DNA of 64,000 bases from Streptomyces abyssalis. GTDB lineage: Bacteria > Actinomycetota > Actinomycetes > Streptomycetales > Streptomycetaceae. The notes beneath the pieces were generated by a model. It ran no database searches and was not told the DNA's origin. It worked only from the letters and a program-made list of their open reading frames with translations. This document shows, one piece after another, positions 16,244 to 29,057 of this stretch. The DNA is taken from assembly GCF_001751365.1 (NCBI RefSeq), contig NZ_LJGT01000036.1:248001-312000 (forward strand), given 5' to 3'. The translations under genes and the position numbers were made by a program. Each line of letters begins with the position of its first letter. Position 1 is the stretch's first letter.

Positions 16244-16659
16244 CGGTGGGCTCCTTCCCTGATCGCATCGACATCCGCCTTCACACTGTCGATGGTCCTC
16301 TCGGGTTTCGGCGGGGCGGCGGAGCCCAGCTCATGCTTCCCCGCCAGCGCCAGCACACCGGCCACCAGCAGCAGCCCGCCGGCGACGATCAGGGCCGCGG
16401 CCCATACGGGCAGCGCCACGGCTATGCCCGCGATCGCCGCGAAGACCAGCGCCCACAGGGCCAGCAGCCCCATGACCGCCGCTCCGCCGAACATGCCTCC
16501 GCCGAAGCCGGCGCGCTTGCCCTTCTCCTTCATCTCGGCCTGCGCAAGACGCATCTCGCTGCGCACCACGTCGCTGAGCTGCTGCGAAGCCTGCTTGGTC
16601 AGCTCGGCGACGGTGCTGTGGTTCGTCTCTTCCGGCCGGTGACGCACAGATCCGATCAT
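16240..16659 (-). CDS. Phage-holin-family (DUF1469-like) membrane protein
   Basis: A 139-aa membrane protein of the type annotated as phage holin family in actinobacteria, although here it is chromosomal. An amphipathic N-terminal helix (VAELTKQASQQLSDVVRSEM and RLAQAEMKEKGKRAG) precedes two predicted helices (AAVMGLLALWALVFAAIAGI and AALIVAGGLLLVAGVLALAG) separated by a short turn. First gene of the three-gene operon with DUF3618 and DUF4235 proteins, overlapping the next by ATGA. A role in membrane organisation or stress is likelier than lysis; no phage genes are nearby. Confidence 0.82.
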   Translation of the reverse strand: MIGSVRHRPEETNHSTVAELTKQASQQLSDVVRSEMRLAQAEMKEKGKRAGFGGGMFGGAAVMGLLALWALVFAAIAGIAVALPVWAAALIVAGGLLLVAGVLALAGKHELGSAAPPKPERTIDSVKADVDAIREGAHR

Positions 16660-16732
16660 CGCGTCTCGCCTCGCTTCTCATCGGGGGGCCATCCGGGTGC
16701 CCTCCCGCCGGGCGACTACGCGTACGGACGCA

Positions 16733-19497
<2,765 letters not shown>

Positions 19498-19510
19498 GGG
19501 GTTCTCCTTA

Positions 19511-19555
19511 CAGTGCATACGCTGATGGGCATAAGTATGCACTCTCCCGTATGCT
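19511..19555 (-). promoter_or_regulatory. ARG-box-like operator before argG
   Basis: An AT-rich patch carries TGCATAC (19514-19520), GCATAAGTATGCA (19529-19541, nearly palindromic) and GTATGC (19549-19554). TGCATAC and GTATGCA form an inverted repeat like the TGCATA/TATGCA half-sites bound by ArgR. It lies about 15-55 bp upstream of the argG start. Confidence 0.7.
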
Positions 19556-19632
19556 TCGTCAACGCGCCTGGTCAGAGGCTTGCGAGGGGCCTGAACAAGG
19601 TTCCGCGGGCGCCGCCCGAGGCGGTGGCCGTC

Positions 19633-20013
19633 TCAGCCGGAGCCGCCGCCGAGCTCCTCACGGAGCACCGCCGCGTGGCTGCGCTCCAGCTGCTCCTCCT
19701 TCACCGAGGTGAGCAGCGTCAGCGTCCCGCCGTCCGCCCGTTCACGGAGCCGGTCCAGGGCCTCACGGGCCTCCGGCTCCGCCAGTTCGGCCCGGTAGCG
19801 CTCGGCGAACTCGGTGAACCGTCCGGGGTCGTGGGCGTACCACTTGCGCAGCTCGGTCGAGGGCGAGACCTGCTTCGCCCACTCGTCCAGCCGTGCGTCC
19901 TCCTTCTTCATCCCGCGCGGCCACACCCGGTCCACGAGCACCCTGAGCCCGTCCTGACGGGGCCTGGCCGCCTCGTACACGCGCCGCACTCTCACACGCC
20001 TCGCCTGTGTCAT
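19633..20013 (-). CDS. DUF488-family protein
   Basis: A 126-aa protein with the typical DUF488 order: VRRVYEAARPRQDGLRVLVD, RVWPRGMKKEDARLDEWAKQ, VSPSTELRKWYAHDPGRFTE, FAERYRAELAE, and LTLLTSVKEEQLERSHAAVL. The family is widespread and uncharacterised. It sits between argR and argG on the same strand, with gaps of 76 and 135 bp. Its place inside the arginine block may be incidental. Confidence 0.88.
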   Translation of the reverse strand: MTQARRVRVRRVYEAARPRQDGLRVLVDRVWPRGMKKEDARLDEWAKQVSPSTELRKWYAHDPGRFTEFAERYRAELAEPEAREALDRLRERADGGTLTLLTSVKEEQLERSHAAVLREELGGGSG

Positions 20014-20089
20014 GCCTCAAGGGTGGAACGGCGGCGGGCGGACCGCACGGTCGGTGACCTGACGCGGGAGGCCGGTGCCCCTCCCGGCA

Positions 20090-20644
20090 CTAGTGCTCCT
20101 TCTGAGCCAGGTTCAACAGGTGGCCCGCGAGGGCCTGCCCGCCGTCAGGGGCGCGGCTGATGAGCAGGAGCGTGTCGTCGCCGGCGATCGTGCCGATGAT
20201 GTCGTGGACGCCCGCCTGGTCGATGGCCGAGGCGAGGAACTGCGCGGCGCCGGGCGGCGTGCGCAGGACCACCAGGTTCGCCGACGCCTCGGCGGAGATG
20301 AGGAGTTCACCTGCGAGGCGCGCCATGCGGGCCTCGCTCGCGGACTCGCCCAGCGGAGCCTTCGGCGTACGGTCCCCGCCCTCGCTGGGGACGGCGTAGA
20401 TCAGCTCGCCGCCGGTGTTGCGGATCTTCACCGCGCCCAGCTCATCCAGGTCACGGGAGAGCGTGGCCTGCGTGACGGAGAGCCCGTCGTCGGCGAGGAG
20501 CTTGGCGAGCTGGCTCTGGGAGCGCACCGGCTGCCGGTTGAGGATGTCGACGATGCGCCGGTGCCGGGCAGTGCGGGTCTGCGGTACGGCCTGGCCCCCG
20601 TAACCGTTGCCCAGCTCCCCCTCATGCGCGTACTCCTCGGTCAT
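20090..20644 (-). CDS. argR: Arginine repressor
   Basis: A 184-aa hexameric transcription factor that binds ARG boxes when arginine is present. The N-terminal winged helix-turn-helix is [40 protein letters not shown] and LDELGAVKI; the C-terminal oligomerisation and arginine-binding domain includes [20 protein letters not shown], with the conserved GTIAGDDT. It is the last gene of argC-J-B-D-R, 19 bp after argD, and probably controls itself and argG. Confidence 0.97.
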   Translation of the reverse strand: MTEEYAHEGELGNGYGGQAVPQTRTARHRRIVDILNRQPVRSQSQLAKLLADDGLSVTQATLSRDLDELGAVKIRNTGGELIYAVPSEGGDRTPKAPLGESASEARMARLAGELLISAEASANLVVLRTPPGAAQFLASAIDQAGVHDIIGTIAGDDTLLLISRAPDGGQALAGHLLNLAQKEH

Positions 20645-20663
20645 CGGCCCGGTCCCCTTCGGC

Positions 20664-21944
20664 TCATGCGCTCGTCTCCCCGCCGTCCACCGCGTCCAGG
20701 ACCGCGGGGAGGGCCCCGAGGAGAGCGTCCACCTCGTCCTCGGTGACGATCAGCGGCGGAGCGAGCCGTACGACATCCGGCGCGACCGCGTTGACCAGGA
20801 ACCCCGCATCCTGAGCCGCTTGTTGCACGTGCGGTGCGACGGGCTCGGTGAGCACGATACCCAGCAGGAGTCCCGCCCCGCGGACCTGCTCGACGAGCGG
20901 ATGTCCGATCGACCAGATCCCGTCACGCAGCCGCTCCCCCAGCCGCCGGGCACGCGCGGGCAGTTCGTCCTCGGCGAGGGTCCGGAGCACCGCCAGCGCA
21001 GCCGCACAGGCGACGGGGTTGCCGCCGAAGGTGGAGCCGTGCTGACCGGGCGTCAGCAGCTCCGCCGCCTGACCGAAGAACATCGTCGCGCCCAGCGGAA
21101 GACCGCCGCCGAGTCCCTTGGCGAGGGTGATGACGTCCGGTTCCACGCCCTGTGCCTGGCACGCGAACCAGTGGCCGGTACGTCCGATACCTGTCTGGAT
21201 CTCGTCGATGACGAGGAGCGTCCCGGTGGCACGGGTGATGTCGCGTGCGGCCGCGAGATAGCCCTCGGGCGGCACGACGACGCCGTTCTCCCCCTGCACC
21301 GGTTCGATGATCACCAGCGCCGTGTCCGTCGTGACGGCGGCGTTCAGCGCGTCGGCGTCGCCGTAGGGCACATGGGTCACCTCGCCGGGCAGCGGCTCGA
21401 ACGGCGCCTGCTTCGCGGGCTGTCCCGTCAGCGCGAGCGCTCCCATGGTGCGGCCGTGGAAACCGCCCTCGGTGGCGACCATGTGCGTACGGCCGGTGCG
21501 CCGCCCGGCCTTGACGGCGGCCTCGACGGCTTCGGCACCCGAGTTGCAGAAGAAGACCCGGCCCTCGCGGCCCGTCAACTCCAGCAGCCGCTCAGCCAGT
21601 TCGACGGGCGGTTCGGCGATGAAGAGGTTGGAGACGTGGCCGAGCGTGGCGACCTGGTCGGAGACCGCTCGTACGACAGCGTCGTGCGCGGTGCCCAGCA
21701 CGTTGACGGCGATGCCGCCTGTGAAGTCGGTGTAGGCGTTGCCCTGCGCGTCCCACAGGGTGGTGCCGTGACCGTGCGTCAGAGGTATGCGCGGAGTGCC
21801 GTAGTTGTCGGTCATGGCCGACTGCCAGCGGTCTGTGAGCTCGGAGTTGGCGGCGCGGGCGGCGCTGCCGGCAAGGGTGCCGCTCGGCGTGGTTCCGGTC
21901 GCGGCGCCTGCGCCGGTGCCCGCCGGTTCGTCCGTGGTGGTCAT
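20664..21944 (-). CDS. argD: Acetylornithine aminotransferase
   Basis: A 426-aa PLP enzyme of class III that transaminates N-acetylglutamate semialdehyde to N-acetylornithine. The first 40 residues are an extra low-complexity N-terminus. Family landmarks: [69 protein letters not shown] (PLP Asp region), [22 protein letters not shown] segment [20 protein letters not shown] with the PLP-binding Lys. It overlaps argB by 4 bp (ATGA). Confidence 0.96.
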   Translation of the reverse strand: MTTTDEPAGTGAGAATGTTPSGTLAGSAARAANSELTDRWQSAMTDNYGTPRIPLTHGHGTTLWDAQGNAYTDFTGGIAVNVLGTAHDAVVRAVSDQVATLGHVSNLFIAEPPVELAERLLELTGREGRVFFCNSGAEAVEAAVKAGRRTGRTHMVATEGGFHGRTMGALALTGQPAKQAPFEPLPGEVTHVPYGDADALNAAVTTDTALVIIEPVQGENGVVVPPEGYLAAARDITRATGTLLVIDEIQTGIGRTGHWFACQAQGVEPDVITLAKGLGGGLPLGATMFFGQAAELLTPGQHGSTFGGNPVACAAALAVLRTLAEDELPARARRLGERLRDGIWSIGHPLVEQVRGAGLLLGIVLTEPVAPHVQQAAQDAGFLVNAVAPDVVRLAPPLIVTEDEVDALLGALPAVLDAVDGGETSA

Positions 21945-22909
21945 GGCGTGGGCTCCCCCTCACGCTTGTCCGGCACGACCATCGTGCCGATGCCCTCGTC
22001 GGTGAAGATCTCCAGCAGGATCGAGTGCGGTACGCGGCCGTCCAGCACGCGTGCGGTGCGCACTCCGTTGCGTACGGCGTGCAGGCAGCCCTCCATCTTG
22101 GGGACCATGCCGCTGGCCAGCTCCGGCAGCAGCTTCTCCAGTTCCGCCGCGGTGAGTTGGCTCAGGACCTCGTCGCTGGCCGGCCAGTCCGCGTACAGGC
22201 CCTCGACGTCGGTGAGCACCATCAGCGTCTCGGCGCCGAGCGCGGCGGCGAGCGCGGCGGCGGCGGTGTCGGCGTTGACGTTGTAGACGCCGCATCCGTC
22301 GCCCGCGGCTGTGCCGTCGGCGCCCTCGGACTCGTCGGACGGGTCGGCGCTGCGTGCGATGGAGGAGATGACGGGGATGCGTCCGTCGTCCAGCAGCGCC
22401 TGGATCGCACCGGTCTCTATGCTCTCGATGTCTCCGACGCGGCCGATGTCGACGGCTTCGCCGTCGACGCGGGCATAACGCTTCGTCGCAGCCATGATGT
22501 GGGCGTCCTCGCCGGTCATGCCGACGGCGAGCGGCCCGTGCCGGTTGAGGAGATTGACGAGCTCGCGCTGGACCTGGCCCGCGAGGACCATCCGTACGAC
22601 GTCCATCGTCTCGGGCGTGGTCACGCGGAGACCCGCCTTGAACTCCGACTCCAGCCCCAGCCGCGTGAGTTGGGCGCTGATCTGCGGACCGCCACCGTGC
22701 ACGACGACGGGACGCAGCCCGGCCTGGCGCAGGAAGACGACGTCCTGCGCGAACGCGGCCTTGAGCTCCTGGTCGACCATGGCGTTGCCGCCGAACTTGA
22801 TGACGACGGTCCGGCCGTTGTGCCGCGTGAGCCACGGCAGCGCCTCGATGAGCGTCTGCGCCTTGGGCAGCGCGGTGTGCCTGCGAGTGGGATGCACGGG
22901 ACCGTTCAC
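21941..22909 (-). CDS. argB: Acetylglutamate kinase
   Basis: A 322-aa kinase that phosphorylates N-acetylglutamate with ATP, the usual arginine-inhibited step. It has [20 protein letters not shown] (ATP loop), [13 protein letters not shown], and [20 protein letters not shown] near the C-terminus. The GTG at 22909 is chosen since it overlaps the argJ stop as GTGA; a long open frame extending to 23578 lies inside argJ and is not coding. An insert of acidic residues ([10 protein letters not shown]) occurs near residue 220. Confidence 0.95.
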   Translation of the reverse strand: MNGPVHPTRRHTALPKAQTLIEALPWLTRHNGRTVVIKFGGNAMVDQELKAAFAQDVVFLRQAGLRPVVVHGGGPQISAQLTRLGLESEFKAGLRVTTPETMDVVRMVLAGQVQRELVNLLNRHGPLAVGMTGEDAHIMAATKRYARVDGEAVDIGRVGDIESIETGAIQALLDDGRIPVISSIARSADPSDESEGADGTAAGDGCGVYNVNADTAAAALAAALGAETLMVLTDVEGLYADWPASDEVLSQLTAAELEKLLPELASGMVPKMEGCLHAVRNGVRTARVLDGRVPHSILLEIFTDEGIGTMVVPDKREGEPTP

Positions 22910-24060
22910 GAGCTGTACGCGCTGTTCTCGTGGACGTAGTCGGCCGTCAGGTCGTTGGTCCAGATGACGGCGGACTCCGGACCGGCTGCGAGATCCACCG
23001 TGATGCCGACCTCGCGGTAGCGCATGTCGACCTTGTCGCGGTCCTCCCCGACCGAGCCGTTCCGGCACACCCAGACGCCGTTGACGGCGACGCCCAACCG
23101 GTCGGGCTCGAAGACGGCGCCGGTCGTGCCGATCGCGGAGAGCACCCGGCCCCAGTTGGGGTCCTCGCCGTGCACAGCGCACTTGAGCAGGTTGCTGCGG
23201 GCGACGGAGCGGCCGACCTCGACCGCGTCGTCCTCGCTCGCCGCGTTCCTCACCTCGATGCGGATGTCCTTGGAGGCGCCCTCCGCGTCGCGGATGAGCT
23301 GCTGCGCCAGGTCGTCGCAGACCGTCCGTACCGCCTCGGTGAACTCCGTGCCGTCCGGGACGACTTCGGCGGCGCCGGAGGCGAGCAGCAGCACCGTGTC
23401 GTTGGTGGAGAGGCAGCCGTCGGAGTCGATCCGCTCGAAGGTCGTACGGGACGCGTCGCGCAGCGCGCCGTCCAGCGCGGCGGAGTCCAGGTCGGCGTCG
23501 GTGGTCAGCACGACCAGCATCGTGGCGAGCGAAGGGGCGAGCATGCCCGCTCCCTTGGCCATGCCGCCCACCGTCCACCCGCCGGAACCCCGCACCACGG
23601 CCGTCTTGTGCACCGTGTCGGTGGTCTTGATCGCAAGGGCGGCCTTCTCACCGCCGTACTCGGAGAGCCGGCCGGCGGCCTCCTCGACTCCCGGCAGCAG
23701 CCTGTCCATCGGGAGCCGGGTGCCGATCAGTCCGGTGGAGCAGACGGCGATCTCGCCGGCACCGAGGCCGAGGACCGAAGCGGCCTGCTCCGCGGTGGCG
23801 TGCGTGTCCTGGAAGCCGAGCGGGCCCGTACAGGCGTTGGCGCCACCGGAGTTGAGCACGACCGCCGACACCGCGCCGCCCTTGAGTACCTGCTGCGACC
23901 AGAGCACCGGCGCGGCCTTGACGCGGTTCGCGGTGAACACGCCCGCGGCCGCGCGGCGGGGACCGTTGTTGACGACGAGCGCCAGGTCCTCCCCGCCGCT
24001 CTCCTTGATCCCGGCCGCGACTCCCGCAGCCGTGAACCCCTTTGCCGCTGTCACGCTCAC
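22906..24060 (-). CDS. argJ: Bifunctional ornithine acetyltransferase / N-acetylglutamate synthase
   Basis: A 384-aa enzyme that moves acetyl groups from N-acetylornithine to glutamate, recycling the acetyl group. [20 protein letters not shown] and the autocleavage site region [20 protein letters not shown] (cleavage before Thr in related proteins, here M-L-A-P context) are recognisable, and NSAYSS closes the chain. Whether it can also use acetyl-CoA cannot be read from sequence. It follows argC after 52 bp and overlaps argB by 4 bp. Confidence 0.95.
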   Translation of the reverse strand: MSVTAAKGFTAAGVAAGIKESGGEDLALVVNNGPRRAAAGVFTANRVKAAPVLWSQQVLKGGAVSAVVLNSGGANACTGPLGFQDTHATAEQAASVLGLGAGEIAVCSTGLIGTRLPMDRLLPGVEEAAGRLSEYGGEKAALAIKTTDTVHKTAVVRGSGGWTVGGMAKGAGMLAPSLATMLVVLTTDADLDSAALDGALRDASRTTFERIDSDGCLSTNDTVLLLASGAAEVVPDGTEFTEAVRTVCDDLAQQLIRDAEGASKDIRIEVRNAASEDDAVEVGRSVARSNLLKCAVHGEDPNWGRVLSAIGTTGAVFEPDRLGVAVNGVWVCRNGSVGEDRDKVDMRYREVGITVDLAAGPESAVIWTNDLTADYVHENSAYSS

Positions 24061-24112
24061 GCTTATTCTCCGTTCGCTTCGCCGCCTGCCGGCCGCGGGT
24101 ACGTGCCGTGGC

Positions 24113-25206
<1,094 letters not shown>

Positions 25207-25311
25207 GATGAGCCCGGCGGGCGTTCCGGGTCGGCACAGGGGGAGCAGGAACAGATGGAAGAGCAACCCGTACAGCCCCGCACGGTCCCGTGCAGATGAG
25301 GAGGAGGAGCG

Positions 25312-25776
25312 ATGCGAGAACCGGTCCCCCATGCCGCGCTGCAGCAGCTGGGCGTGCTCGTGGGCGAGTGGGACATGTGGGCACTCGGCCGGAGGATGGG
25401 CCCCGTGCGGTCCTCCTTCACATGGGCGCAGGGCGGCACCTTCCTCCTGCAGCGCACCGACCTGGTGGCGCGGAGCTCCGTACCGGCCGAGTGGGAGGGA
25501 CACCTGCCCTTCCCCACCGTGACCATGACCGGCTATGACGACTCCGCGGAGGGGTTCACGACGCTCTACGCCGACGGCCGCGGTGTGGCCCGCGTGTACG
25601 GGACGTCCCTCGACGACGGCGTGTGGACGATGTGGCGCGCGGCCGAGGGCTTCCATCAGCGCTTCACGGCGACCGTGGACGAGTCCGGTGGCAGGTTCAC
25701 CGGCGGCTGGGAGTGGTCGGCCGACGGTACGGACTGGGAGAGGGACTTCGACGTGACGTACGTCCGGGCCGGATGA
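25312..25776 (+). CDS. DUF1579-like conserved protein
   Basis: A 154-aa protein resembling the DUF1579 group of lipocalin-like barrels: LVGEWDMWALGRRMGPVRSS, LLQRTDLVARSSVPAEWEG, and a late GGRFTGGWEWSADGTDWERD. There is no signal peptide, so it is cytoplasmic. A strong GAGGAGGAG precedes the ATG. It lies alone between the leftward argC promoter and the ECF sigma gene. Ligand and function are unknown. Confidence 0.72.
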   Translation: MREPVPHAALQQLGVLVGEWDMWALGRRMGPVRSSFTWAQGGTFLLQRTDLVARSSVPAEWEGHLPFPTVTMTGYDDSAEGFTTLYADGRGVARVYGTSLDDGVWTMWRAAEGFHQRFTATVDESGGRFTGGWEWSADGTDWERDFDVTYVRAG

Positions 25777-25889
25777 GCACCTGAGGGCGGCGGGCGGCCG
25801 GGCCAGGGCGGCGGAGCCGCTGCGGCGGGCGGTCGCCCGGTCCGGCGCCCGCAGGCATGCGTCCTTCCGCGCCGGTCACAGTCCGCCGG

Positions 25890-27161
25890 TCACCGCCTGC
25901 CGGACGCCGAGCGCGCCGCGCGGGCCAGCAGCAGTTCCTTCTCGCGCACGTTGCGTGCGAGGGACGCCGCGCGCTCGAACTCGGCGCGTGCTTCGTCGGT
26001 ACGCCCCTGGCGCTCCAGAAGATCGCCGCGGACGCTGGGAAGCAAGTGGTAGTCCTTCAGGGCCGGTTCGTCCTCAAGGGCGTCCAGGATCTCCAGGCCG
26101 GCCGCGGGACCGCGCGCCATGGAGACGGCGACCGCCCGGTTCAGCTCGATCACCGGGGACGGCGTCAGGGCGGTCAGCTGCCCGTAGAGCGTCGCGATCG
26201 CCGTCCAGTCGGTGTCGTCGTAACGCACGGCCTGCGCATGGCACGCGGCGATCGCGGCCTGGAGCGAGTACGGCCCGCGTCCGGCGCGGTGCAAGGCGTC
26301 CAGGCCGCGCCGCATCAGCAGCCGGTTCCACCGGGCGCGGTTCTGGTCGGCGAGCAGCACGGGCTCGCCGCCGGGTCCGGTACGGGCGGGAATGCGGGAG
26401 GCCTGGAACTCCAGGAGCGCGGCCAGGCCGTGCACCTCGGCCTCCGCGGGCATCAGGCCCTGCAGGACGCGGGCCAGACGGAGCGCCTCCTCGCAGAGGG
26501 CGGGGCGCACCCAGTCCTCACCGGAGGTCGCGGAGTAGCCCTCGTTGAAGACCAGGTAGATCACTTCGAGGACGGAGGAGAGCCGGGCGTCGCGGTCGGG
26601 CCCGCCGGGGACCTCGAAGGTCACCCCGGACTCGGCCAGTGACCGTTTCGCCCGGACGATCCGCTGGGCGACCGTCTTCTCCGAGGTCAGGAAGGCACGG
26701 GCGATCTCCGGCGTCGTCAGGCCGCCGAGCAGCCGCAGGGTGAGCGCGATACGGGCGTGCGTCGGGAGGACGGGGTGGCATGCGGTGAAGATCAGCCGGA
26801 GCAGGTCGTCGTCGATGTCCTCTTCGGCCGACGCCTCCGGCCCGGGCGACGAGGGCCCGTCGCCGGGGACGGCGGACACGTCCTCCAGGGCACGGCCGAC
26901 CTCCGCGAGCTTGCGGGCGTAGGTCTCCCTGCGGCGTACGAGATCGACCGCCCGGTGCTTCGCCGTGGCCGTGAGCCAGGCGCCCGGTCTGTCAGGGACG
27001 CCGGACTCCGGCCACTGCTCCAGCGCCGCGAGCAGCGCGTCCTGCGCGAGTTCCTCGGCGAGGCCGACGTCCCGCACGATGCGGGTGACAGCGGCGATGA
27101 TCCGCGGCGATTCGATCCTGAATGCCGCTTCGACCGTCTCTGTCACGCTTCCTGCTGTCAC
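25890..27161 (-). CDS. ECF42-type RNA polymerase sigma factor with large C-terminal extension
   Basis: A 423-aa sigma factor. Region 2 lies near residues 12-80 (AEELAQDALLAALEQWPESG, PGAWLTATAKHRAVDLVRRR), region 4 near 135-185 (LRLLGGLTTPEIARAFLTSE, KTVAQRIVRAKRSLAE). About 220 extra residues follow, with YLVFNEGYSATSGEDWVRPA, DTDWTAIATLYGQLTALTPS and AVSMARGPAAGLEILDALED, the helical extension typical of group ECF42. These factors lack an anti-sigma and are found beside DGPF/YCII proteins, exactly as here: the upstream gene is one. The start is GTG 27161 or GTG 27146, the latter with AGGAA. Confidence 0.92.
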   Translation of the reverse strand: MTAGSVTETVEAAFRIESPRIIAAVTRIVRDVGLAEELAQDALLAALEQWPESGVPDRPGAWLTATAKHRAVDLVRRRETYARKLAEVGRALEDVSAVPGDGPSSPGPEASAEEDIDDDLLRLIFTACHPVLPTHARIALTLRLLGGLTTPEIARAFLTSEKTVAQRIVRAKRSLAESGVTFEVPGGPDRDARLSSVLEVIYLVFNEGYSATSGEDWVRPALCEEALRLARVLQGLMPAEAEVHGLAALLEFQASRIPARTGPGGEPVLLADQNRARWNRLLMRRGLDALHRAGRGPYSLQAAIAACHAQAVRYDDTDWTAIATLYGQLTALTPSPVIELNRAVAVSMARGPAAGLEILDALEDEPALKDYHLLPSVRGDLLERQGRTDEARAEFERAASLARNVREKELLLARAARSASGRR

Positions 27162-27214
27162 GGCCCCCCATCACAGCAGCCGCCCGCGAAGCGGACAAGC
27201 GCGGCTCCGGCCGG

Positions 27215-27571
27215 TCAGCCCTCGTCGAGCTGCCGGACCTCGGCCGTGACCTCCCACTCCGCCGGGTGGATCTCCAGGAACCGCCTGGCCCACTCCATGG
27301 CCTCGGCCTTGTCCTTGCACTGCGAGAGCGAGTAGCCGCCGACGACCTCCTTGCTCTCGGTGAAGGGCCCGTCGGTGTAGCTCAGTTTGCCGCCGGACCA
27401 GGTGATCCGGGTCGCTTCGGACGTCGGGGTGAGGCCGGCGGTGTCCAGCATGACGCCGGCCTTGGTGATCTCCTCCAGCAGAGCGTTCATGCGCTCCTGG
27501 AACTCGGGTCCCGGAGCCTCCTCGGGGAGGTTCTGCTCGTCCACACGGATCATCGTCAGAAAGCGCGGCAT
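27215..27571 (-). CDS. YCII-related DGPF-domain protein
   Basis: A 118-aa protein (MPRFLTMIRVDEQNLPEEAP) with the defining TDGPFTESKEVVGGYSL motif of the DGPF branch of the YCII superfamily. This branch is the regular partner and target of ECF42 sigma factors. Its biochemical role is unknown; a dimeric ferredoxin-like fold is expected from the family. The ATG at 27571 follows GAGGAG. It is transcribed upstream of the sigma gene with a 53-bp gap, and an ECF42-type promoter lies before it. Confidence 0.92.
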   Translation of the reverse strand: MPRFLTMIRVDEQNLPEEAPGPEFQERMNALLEEITKAGVMLDTAGLTPTSEATRITWSGGKLSYTDGPFTESKEVVGGYSLSQCKDKAEAMEWARRFLEIHPAEWEVTAEVRQLDEG

Positions 27572-27622
27572 GGTGACTCCTCGGTCGGGACGGCGGGGCC
27601 TTCCCCCGCCTCTCACCTGTGC

Positions 27623-27649
27623 GTCGAACGGGAGACGCCCGGATCGACA
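27623..27649 (-). promoter_or_regulatory. ECF42-type promoter for the DGPF-sigma operon
   Basis: On the minus strand TGTCGA (27644-27649) is followed after 16 bases by TCGAC (27623-27627). This resembles the TGTCGA -35 and CGA-containing -10 I recall for ECF42 autoregulated promoters. A start near 27615 would leave a leader of about 45 bases. Confidence 0.5.
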
Positions 27650-27657
27650 TCCCCGGC

Positions 27658-27677
27658 GGAATTCTTCTGAGAATTCC
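27658..27677. promoter_or_regulatory. AT-rich perfect palindrome
   Basis: GGAATTCT, four bases TCTG, then AGAATTCC form a perfect inverted repeat in otherwise GC-rich sequence. It lies just upstream of the ECF42-type promoter and just after the end of the 338-aa gene, so it may be an operator or a terminator stem; the 4-base loop allows either. Confidence 0.45.
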
Positions 27678-27703
27678 CGGCGGCCGCCTCCCGAGCGTGC
27701 CGG

Positions 27704-28720
27704 TCACCGGTCCGCGTCACCGGCCCGTGCCCCCGCGGCGGCCCATGCCTGTGCCCGTGCCAGCATCTCGACGCCGAGACCGCTGACCATGAGCCGCTCC
27801 TTCGCGTTCGCCATGAGAGCCGCCGTCCAGCGGGTCGGGCCGCCGTCGGCGATGCTCACCGCCTCCCCGCCGGGGGTGGTCAGGCGCAGTTCGAAGCAGG
27901 CGCCCGCGTAGTAGCCACGGCCGCGGGTGCGGTCGTCGTCGAAGCCCGCCGTCACCTCGGGGTGTTCGCGGGCGATCCGCTCCAGTACGTGCTCGCGCAG
28001 CGCCGCCCGGTGCCGGCCGTCCGTCAGATCGGTGACCGAGACGTGCAGCCGCCACGAGTGGGGTGCCAGGTCCACGAGCCGCCCGAGGACGTCGATGTGT
28101 GCGGTGATGTGCTCGGCCAGCGCAGACGTCTCGAAGCGGAAGGAACCCTCGTCCCGCCCGGCCGTGCACATGCCCAGCAGCGTGAAGTGCGCCGTCATGC
28201 CGGGCGAGTCGAACATCTGAGCCCGCACCACACGGTGCACCGCCGCCAGCCGGACCGGCAGCCGGGAGCGGCGGTCCGTACGCAGCAGGTCCTGCCGGCG
28301 TACGGCGCACTCCAGGGCCAGGGCGTTCGTGGCGTCGGCGACGACTTCCGTGTTCCGGACGGTGCTCACGACCTTGTGCTGGTCGACGGTCGCCACCGCC
28401 GAGTTCGTACCAAGAGGGCACAGCGGCGACAGTGTGAGGCTGGTGAAACCGTGGCCGGCGAGGCGCCGATGGAGCAGGAGCTCCACCTCGGCGAGGGCCG
28501 CCGGGTGCACATCCGAGGGACCGGTGAACCTGTTGCGCGCGTACTGCGCCATGAGCCGGGCGGGGGTGACGGCCGCCGCGCGCCGCTTGAAAGCCGCGAG
28601 CAGCAGGGTCTGCAGGTCCGGTGGTGACAGGCGCTCGGCCAGAGCTGCCATGAGCCCGCCCGAGCGCGCCTCGCGCAGGACCCGTCCCAGATGCGGGTCC
28701 GGCTCTTCCGGCGCGGTCAT
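27704..28720 (-). CDS. Conserved protein of unknown function (338 aa)
   Basis: I do not recognise a named family. The most conserved-looking block is SLTLSPLCPLGTNSAVATVD followed by QHKVVSTVRNTEVVADATNA and LALECA; the order of a Cys/Pro/Leu/Gly/Thr run and a Thr-x-Arg-Asn-Thr-Glu run is reminiscent of class II aminoacyl-tRNA synthetase-like folds, but that is only an impression. Later blocks are FDSPGMTAHFTLLGMCTAGR and GRGYYAGACFELRLTTPGGE. No signal or membrane helix. The ATG at 28720 is chosen for GGAGGA six bases before it. It lies alone upstream of the DGPF-sigma pair. Confidence 0.72.
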   Translation of the reverse strand: MTAPEEPDPHLGRVLREARSGGLMAALAERLSPPDLQTLLLAAFKRRAAAVTPARLMAQYARNRFTGPSDVHPAALAEVELLLHRRLAGHGFTSLTLSPLCPLGTNSAVATVDQHKVVSTVRNTEVVADATNALALECAVRRQDLLRTDRRSRLPVRLAAVHRVVRAQMFDSPGMTAHFTLLGMCTAGRDEGSFRFETSALAEHITAHIDVLGRLVDLAPHSWRLHVSVTDLTDGRHRAALREHVLERIAREHPEVTAGFDDDRTRGRGYYAGACFELRLTTPGGEAVSIADGGPTRWTAALMANAKERLMVSGLGVEMLARAQAWAAAGARAGDADR

Positions 28721-29057
28721 CCCGTCCTCCTCGCGGTCGGCAGCCACTCCGCCTCATCGTGGCGCAGCAGCGGCCCGTGGCCGTAACGGTTTTCCGCGGG
28801 CCCGTCGTGTGCGCGCGTACGGTTGCCGCGGCGGGGCCCGCGGGCGTCGCGGTCGGCGTCTCGCGGCATGAGCTTTTCTTCGCCCGCCCATGGGCCCCGG
28901 CGCCCGGCACGGCGGCCCTGCGCTCATTCGGCTGCGTATGCGGGGACACGGGGTGCACCGAGGACGTCGGACTGCCCCCGGCCCGCTTCCCGGGGCCGCC
29001 CGGGTCCCGGTCCGCGACCGGTTCTCGCACCCGGGCACGGCACCCTGCCCCGGCCGG
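28721..29057. other. 337-bp gap with one inverted repeat
   Basis: No convincing gene; frames here are GC artefacts. A perfect inverted repeat, CCGCGGGCCC (28794-28803) and GGGCCCGCGG (28834-28843) with a 30-base loop, lies about 75-125 bp upstream of the 338-aa gene and could be regulatory. Confidence 0.5.

Noticed and set aside
16240..16659. Prophage remnant suggested by the holin-like gene
   Set aside because: Its neighbours are DUF3618/DUF4235 envelope genes and no integrase, lysin or structural gene is present.
21941..23578. A 545-aa frame extending argB upstream
   Set aside because: The extension lies inside argJ; the GTG at 22909 with a GTGA overlap is the natural start.
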